Positions 59,679 to 64,000 of a stretch of 64,000 nt of DNA are shown in pieces (the first letter of the stretch is position 1; the number at the start of each line of letters is the position of its first letter). The stretch lies in assembly GCF_021538895.1 (NCBI RefSeq), contig NZ_JADDRL010000001.1, forward strand, positions 1-64,000, read 5' to 3'. Below the pieces are notes generated by a model, which was not told the DNA's origin, searched no databases, and was given only the letters and a program-made list of their open reading frames with translations. The stretch comes from Streptomyces olivochromogenes (lineage in GTDB: Bacteria; Actinomycetota; Actinomycetes; Streptomycetales; Streptomycetaceae). The position numbers and the translations under genes are program-made.

Positions 59679-61103
59679 ATGACTGAAGCCATTGCATACG
59701 ACGTTGTGGTGCTGGGAGCGGGACCCGTCGGCGAGAACGTCGCTGACCGGGCACGGTCCGGCGGACTGAGCACGGCGATCGTGGAGAGCGAACTCGCCGG
59801 CGGAGAATGTTCGTACTGGGCGTGCATGCCCAGCAAGGCACTGCTGCGCCCGGTGATCGCACGGGCGGACGCGCGCCGCGTCCCCGGCCTGTGCCATGCC
59901 GTCCAGGGCCCCCTCGACACCGCCGCCGTGCTCGCCCACCGCGACAACTACGCCTCCCACTGGAAGGACGACGGCCAGGTCGCCTGGATCGAGTCCATAG
60001 GCGCCGACCTGTACCGCGGCCACGGCCGGCTCGCCGGACCGCGGACGGTCACGGTGACCGCCGCCGACGGCACCGTCACCACGCTCAGCGCCCGGCATGC
60101 CGTCGCCGTCTGCACCGGCACTCGTGCGGCCCTGCCGAGCCTGCCGGGCCTCGCCGACGCCAAGCCGTGGACCAGTCGCGAGGCCACCAGCGCCGACCAT
60201 GTGCCCGCCCGGCTCGTGGTGGTCGGCGGTGGCGTCGTCGGCACCGAGATGGCCACGGCCTGGCAGGCACTCGGGTCACAGGTGACGCTCCTGGTGCGCG
60301 AGAACGGCCTGTTGAGCCGCATGGAGCCGTTCGCCGGGGAGTTGGCCACGGACGCGCTGCGCGAGGCGGGTGCCGACGTGCGCACCAGCGTGTCCGTGAC
60401 TGCCGTCGAGCGCAACGGCGCCACCGTCTCGGTCACTCTCGACGACGGTTCGACGCTGGAGGCGGACGAGATCCTCTTCGCGACGGGCCGCGCCCCGCGG
60501 ACCGACGACATCGGCCTGGAGTCCGTGGGCCTGGAGCCGGGCTCATGGCTGAGCGTCGACGACACCCTGCGCGTCGAGGGCAGCGAGTGGCTCTACGCCG
60601 TCGGCGACGTCAACCGCCGCGCGCTCCTCACCCACCAGGGCAAGTACCAGGCCCGCCAGGCGGGCGCCGCGATCACCGCGCGCGCCGCGGGAGTCCCGCT
60701 CCTGGCAACGGACCGCTGGGCTGCCCACGTGGCGACGGCCGACCACGGGGCCGTCCCCCAGGTCGTCTTCACCGACCCGGAGGCGGCCAGCGCGGGTCTC
60801 ACGCTCGCCGAGGCCGAGGCGGCGGGCCACCGAGTGCGCGCCGTCGACTACGACCTCGCGAACGTCGCGGGCTCCGGCCTCTACGCCGACGGCTATACGG
60901 GCCGGGCCCGCATGGTCGTCGACCTCGACCGGGAGACCCTGCTCGGCGTCACGTTCGTCGGCCCGGGTGTCGGCGAACTCATCCACGCGGCGACGGTCGC
61001 GATCGCCGGCGAGGTCCCGATGGACCGGCTGTGGCACGCGGTACCGGCCTATCCGACGGTCAGCGAAGTCTGGCTGCGGTTGCTGGAGACGTACAGGGGC
61101 TGA
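59679..61103 (+). CDS. NAD(P)/FAD-dependent disulfide oxidoreductase (LpdA/mercuric-reductase type)
   Basis: 474 residues from ATG 59679. FAD motif VVVLGAGPVGENVA, redox pair in GGECSYWACMPSKALLR, NAD motif LVVVGGGVVGTEMATAWQ and the second FAD motif LYAVGDVNRRALLTHQGKYQARQAG. At the C-terminus, where lipoamide and mercuric reductases have the HPT catalytic base, it reads AYPTVSEVWLRLLE, so the His is Tyr. The disulfide is present but the usual proton donor is missing. Likely a reductase for a quinone, disulfide or metal, in the redox block with the glutaredoxin and peroxiredoxin. Confidence 0.9.
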   Translation: MTEAIAYDVVVLGAGPVGENVADRARSGGLSTAIVESELAGGECSYWACMPSKALLRPVIARADARRVPGLCHAVQGPLDTAAVLAHRDNYASHWKDDGQVAWIESIGADLYRGHGRLAGPRTVTVTAADGTVTTLSARHAVAVCTGTRAALPSLPGLADAKPWTSREATSADHVPARLVVVGGGVVGTEMATAWQALGSQVTLLVRENGLLSRMEPFAGELATDALREAGADVRTSVSVTAVERNGATVSVTLDDGSTLEADEILFATGRAPRTDDIGLESVGLEPGSWLSVDDTLRVEGSEWLYAVGDVNRRALLTHQGKYQARQAGAAITARAAGVPLLATDRWAAHVATADHGAVPQVVFTDPEAASAGLTLAEAEAAGHRVRAVDYDLANVAGSGLYADGYTGRARMVVDLDRETLLGVTFVGPGVGELIHAATVAIAGEVPMDRLWHAVPAYPTVSEVWLRLLETYRG

Positions 61104-61294
61104 GCATCGGACCGGTCGCGCGGGGCACGTCCGCGTGGCTGCCGCCTGGGCCGGTGATCCGCTGGAGCGGTTGCCGGCGCGTAGCCTCCGGGCCCAGGTG
61201 AATCCTTTCGCGGTCCCCGGGCCTCTTATGGACATTACCGTGGCACCAGGAGGGAGAAGCGGGATGGATGCGCTGCGCCAGTGCGGAGGTGGCC

Positions 61295-61870
61295 GTGGTT
61301 GACCGCGGTTGGGCGAGTGAGCAACTGATCGAGGCCGCTCAGGGCGGCGACGCGGACGCGATCGCCGCCCTGGTGCACGACGTACACCCGCACGTGCGGA
61401 GCTTCGCCCAGCATCTGTGCGCGTCTCCGCAGGACGCCGAGGATGCGGCGCAGGAAGCGCTGATCGTCCTCTATCGCAGGATCGGTACTCTGCGCGCCTC
61501 CGCGGCGCTCGCCTCCTGGATGTTCCGCATCGTCAAGCACGAGTGCCTGCGCCGTGTCCAACGGCTGCTCGACCACGACGTCGAGCGTGGTGCCGGCGCC
61601 GCGCCGTCGGCCGAGGACGAGGTCCTCGCACGGCTGGAGGCCGAGCGCGTCGCGCAGGCGATCCGGGCGTTGCCGGACCTCCAGCGCCGCGTGCTGATCA
61701 TGCGCGACGCGCTGGGCCACCCGGGACGCACGGTCGCCGAGGCGCTCGGTCTGAGCACCCCGGCGATGAAGTCCCAACTGCACCGGGCCCGGACCGCGCT
61801 CCGGCTCAGCTTGCGGGGTGCGGCCGAGGGCAGCGAAGACCTCATCGGCGCCGCAGCCACGCGTGTGTGA
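61295..61870 (+). CDS. ECF-type RNA polymerase sigma factor
   Basis: 191 residues from GTG 61295, chosen because GGAGG lies 6 nt upstream. Region 2 opens ADAIAALVHDVHPHVRSFAQHLCA and region 4 contains LPDLQRRVLIMRDALGHPG followed by TVAEALGLSTPAMKSQLHRAR, the DNA-binding helix. No linked anti-sigma gene is seen. Directs transcription of a small regulon, probably including the peroxiredoxin 48 bp downstream. Confidence 0.93.
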   Translation: MVDRGWASEQLIEAAQGGDADAIAALVHDVHPHVRSFAQHLCASPQDAEDAAQEALIVLYRRIGTLRASAALASWMFRIVKHECLRRVQRLLDHDVERGAGAAPSAEDEVLARLEAERVAQAIRALPDLQRRVLIMRDALGHPGRTVAEALGLSTPAMKSQLHRARTALRLSLRGAAEGSEDLIGAAATRV

Positions 61871-61918
61871 CCCGAACCGACTGCTGTTCACAACCCCAGC
61901 GCGAAAGGAAGCTTCGCC

Positions 61919-62449
61919 ATGCTCACATCCGGATCGCCGGCCCCGCAGATGATGCTGGAGGACACCGCGGGGCAGACCGTCCGCCTCTCCGACTACCGGG
62001 GCAAGCACGCGGTGCTGCTCTACTTCCTGCGGTCGACATCCTGTCCCGTGTGCAACCGTCATGTCCGCGGACTCGCCCAGAGCGCTGAGGAGTTGGCGGC
62101 CGCCGGTGTCCATGTGCTGCTGGCCGTGCCCGAGGACCGGGAGACGGCGGCCGCGTGGAAGGCGAGACACCGGATCCCGTTCACCGTTCTCACCGGCCGC
62201 AGCGGTACCCCGCACGAGATGATCGGCCTGAGCAGGAAGATGTTCGGTTCGATGCAGCAATCCGGCAGCATCCTGATCGACTCCCAAGGCATCGTCCGCC
62301 ACGCCCACGGCGCCACCATGCCGACCGGCGGCCTCGACAGGAAAGCAATCACCGCGGCTCTTGTCTCCCTGCGCGCCCCGGGGCGGATCGAGCAGGGCGA
62401 TGGCCTCGCTGCGTATCCCCAACCGGGGAGCGCTGCGCCCGACAGGTGA
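61919..62449 (+). CDS. AhpC/TSA-family peroxiredoxin (bacterioferritin comigratory type)
   Basis: 176 residues. Thioredoxin fold with peroxidatic Cys in LYFLRSTSCPVCNRHVRGL (a CPVC pair, so the first Cys is peroxidatic and the second may resolve), then LLAVPEDRETAAAWKA and FTVLTGRSGTPHEMIGL. Reduces hydrogen peroxide and alkyl hydroperoxides with thioredoxin or mycothiol-type donors. Immediately downstream of the sigma factor and presumably under its control. Confidence 0.9.
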   Translation: MLTSGSPAPQMMLEDTAGQTVRLSDYRGKHAVLLYFLRSTSCPVCNRHVRGLAQSAEELAAAGVHVLLAVPEDRETAAAWKARHRIPFTVLTGRSGTPHEMIGLSRKMFGSMQQSGSILIDSQGIVRHAHGATMPTGGLDRKAITAALVSLRAPGRIEQGDGLAAYPQPGSAAPDR

Positions 62450-62995
62450 GTCGTCTCATGTCGTCGGCGAATCAAGGTGAGTCGCCGGCGATCGCGCAGT
62501 CGCGGCTGCTCGCGCCGCCCGGTGCCGCTGGGCGGGGGAGGCGGAAGCGTCCTCGGGATGCTGGACGGTCATGATGTGTCGCTGTCACTGCGAGGCGGAG
62601 TCCGTACGTGCACGCAGGCGTGGGCCGGCCTGGGCTTCGAACTCCGGGTCGCCCTGCGTGAGGGTCACGCGATCTTTGGCCGCCGTGACGAACTGACCCG
62701 ACAGCAGGGCCCCTTGGCGGTTGTCGAAACTCAAGATCGTCTACCGTATCGATGATCACGGATTCGCGGATTCCCCGGCGTGTGCGAGGCGCTCGTCCGT
62801 ACGATCCGGGCGGGAGGTGCATCGGGTGCCCCAGGATGCGGAACCGGACCTGCGAGGACTGATCACGGTCCGGGGCATCCGCCGGTCGCGGGAAGAGCGA
62901 GTTTGAACATAGTCGCCTCCGTCGGTGGCAACTGGCAGTCGACGGGGACACGGTGCCCACCACATACCATCCGTCGCTTGATAAAGGGGAGACTT
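62450..62995. other. 546-bp gap, only weak ORFs
   Basis: A frame at 62477-62755 encodes 92 residues with LSLRGGVRTCTQAWAGLGFELRV near the middle, which might be a remnant, and a frame near 62721-62906 gives a basic peptide. Neither has a convincing ribosome site. I do not call a gene. Confidence 0.4.
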
Positions 62996-63655
62996 GTGAG
63001 CACATCCGAGGAGTCGTCATCGTCCTCGACCGCCCGGTATGGGGACCTTGAGCGGCTGCTGATCGGGGCCTCGGATCCGGCCAAGGCGGGCCTCGACGAT
63101 TTCACCGAGTTGGCCTCACCGTCGTCCGACGAAGACCCGCCGCCGATGACCGGCCCGACCCCGGAAAGCACGGCTCTGCTGAACCGGGCGTTCACCGACA
63201 AGCCCGCGAGGGAGGAGGTCAGGACCTCGTTCGCGAACGCCGACTCCTCGATCGTCGTCGACGAGGGGGTCTCGGAGCGGGCGGCGGGGGCGGCCGCGAC
63301 CTGGATGGCTGACATGCGACAGGTGTACGCCCAGTGCGCCGCCTGGACGATCAGCATCGGCGATCAGGAGATTTCTGTTCAGGTGGTGGAACCGGCCGAG
63401 GATCGGAGCGAGCCGCTCCAGGTGGAGCGGAGGTTCGGTGACGAGGCATTGATGCGCACGATGCTCGCTGGTCCGGTCGGGCAGCGGGCCCAGATCACCA
63501 CTCTCCTGGTTCGCGAGGGTGACCGGGTCCTGGAACTGACGTTCCGTAGCTTGGCGGCCGAGTCCGGTACCCCTGAGGCGACCCGGCTGGACACCGCGAT
63601 GTCGAAGTTCCTTGAGCTGGCTCCGGCGAAGTTCATGGGTCTGCCGGTCGGCTAG
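62996..63655 (+). CDS. Hypothetical protein, 219 aa
   Basis: GTG 62996 with AAAGGGGAG upstream. Ser-rich low-complexity N-terminus (SEESSSSSTARYG), then a soluble alpha/beta region: LIGASDPAKAGLDDFTELA, FANADSSIVVDEGVSERAA, MADMRQVYAQCAAWTISIGD and a C-terminal helix LDTAMSKFLELAPAKFMGLP. No signal peptide, no family recognised. Followed by a terminator. Confidence 0.7.
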   Translation: MSTSEESSSSSTARYGDLERLLIGASDPAKAGLDDFTELASPSSDEDPPPMTGPTPESTALLNRAFTDKPAREEVRTSFANADSSIVVDEGVSERAAGAAATWMADMRQVYAQCAAWTISIGDQEISVQVVEPAEDRSEPLQVERRFGDEALMRTMLAGPVGQRAQITTLLVREGDRVLELTFRSLAAESGTPEATRLDTAMSKFLELAPAKFMGLPVG

Positions 63656-63688
63656 AGATCCACAACTGATGCGCACACAACATGGCGG

Positions 63689-63726
63689 AGGCCCCGGCTG
63701 GAAGCATCGTGTCCCGGCCGGGGCCT
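63689..63726. terminator. Hairpin terminator
   Basis: AGGCCCCGGC (63689-63698) pairs with GCCGGGGCCT (63717-63726), 18-nt loop. It lies between the convergent 63655 and 63916 gene ends and may serve both. Confidence 0.7.
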
Positions 63727-63915
63727 TCGGCTTCCTTCCCCTGGCCGGTGCAGTGGTGCCGGCTCACCTGAGCCGCATGGTGTCGTGAGCCGCGACCCGG
63801 CCCAGCTCGATCACGACTCTGAGCCTCCGCAATCTCGAATTCCGCTGTTCAGGTGGGTTGGTGTGAAGCCTCGCTCGCCGGCGGTGGTGGGACGCGGGCA
63901 CATCGCTTTCCCGGA

Positions 63916-64000
63916 CTACGACTTGAAGCCGTAATCGAGCAGCTTCACGGCGTCGGGGTAGCGCTTCGCGTCGTTCAGGACCGTGCCGATCAGCGTCCTG
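63916..64000 (-). CDS. C-terminus of a D-alanyl-D-alanine carboxypeptidase, cut by window edge
   Basis: The last 27 residues are visible: LIGTVLNDAKRYPDAVKLLD then YGFKS and stop. This is the typical end of peptidase_S11 (DacA/PBP5-like) proteins, LIGVVLN-xxxR--D---LLDYGF. The rest lies beyond the right edge. Confidence 0.75.
   Translation of the reverse strand, partial: RTLIGTVLNDAKRYPDAVKLLDYGFKS

Noticed and set aside
62477..62755. 92-codon ORF after the peroxiredoxin
   Set aside because: Basic low-complexity start, no recognisable domain and no good ribosome site; kept only as a possible remnant.

Overview
The window looks like chromosomal DNA of a Streptomyces or close relative. Base composition is very GC-rich, many genes start with GTG, overlapping GTGA/ATGA start-stop junctions are common, and the families present are typical of Streptomyces (secreted hydrolases, MFS and ABC exporters, P450, DM13 protein, STAND regulator, Ser/Thr kinase with beta-propeller). 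I saw no rRNA, tRNA, CRISPR array, transposase or integrase. All calls are from reading the sequence; no database search was run.

Left part (1-12.7 kb): end of a secreted alpha/beta hydrolase; a TetR regulator with an azoreductase and an SDR that share a conserved operator-like octamer; a ferritin-like protein; a one-piece ABCG-like transporter; a molybdenum-cofactor-sulfurase-like PLP enzyme divergent from an AraC regulator; a methyltransferase preceded by a 15-codon overlapping leader ORF; an OsmC protein; and an acyl-CoA ligase with a nested inverted repeat just before its start.

12.8-21.1 kb, all minus strand: P450, STAND ATPase with C-terminal helix-turn-helix, 14-TM exporter, remnant of an SRPBCC gene, carotenoid/stilbene-cleaving oxygenase, and an exported SAP-type hydrolase that has lost its catalytic triad. 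This looks like a small metabolic cluster for an apolar aromatic or isoprenoid substrate. 21.2-28.2 kb: a lipoprotein and a MacB-like efflux operon (adaptor, ATPase, permease with 4-bp overlaps) divergent from an OmpR-type two-component system whose response-regulator mRNA appears leaderless.

28.1-42.1 kb: a hypothetical protein, a secreted transglycosylase with a long leader, a TauE exporter divergent from an AraC regulator, and then a tightly coupled three-gene set (secreted Cys protein, Tat-signal small subunit, GMC oxidoreductase) that resembles a hitchhiker-exported FAD dehydrogenase. Next come a PobA-like hydroxylase followed by an O-methyltransferase fused to an unrecognised N-terminal domain, a signal-less CHAP lysin with a small acidic partner, and a secreted glycoside hydrolase.

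42.3-47.4 kb: a lysine catabolic operon (lysine 6-transaminase, semialdehyde dehydrogenase, and a fused alpha-beta 2-oxoacid dehydrogenase E1 coupled by a GTGA overlap). 47.6-58.7 kb: a protein kinase with a TolB-like propeller, several small proteins of immunity-like character with one decayed neighbour, a DM13 protein, a DNA alkylation repair-like protein, SDR, epoxide hydrolase, GH3 enzyme and a DUF3566 membrane protein away from gyrA. 59.0-62.5 kb: a redox block (membrane glutaredoxin, flavin disulfide reductase, ECF-like sigma factor, peroxiredoxin). The window ends in the C-terminus of a D-alanyl-D-alanine carboxypeptidase.
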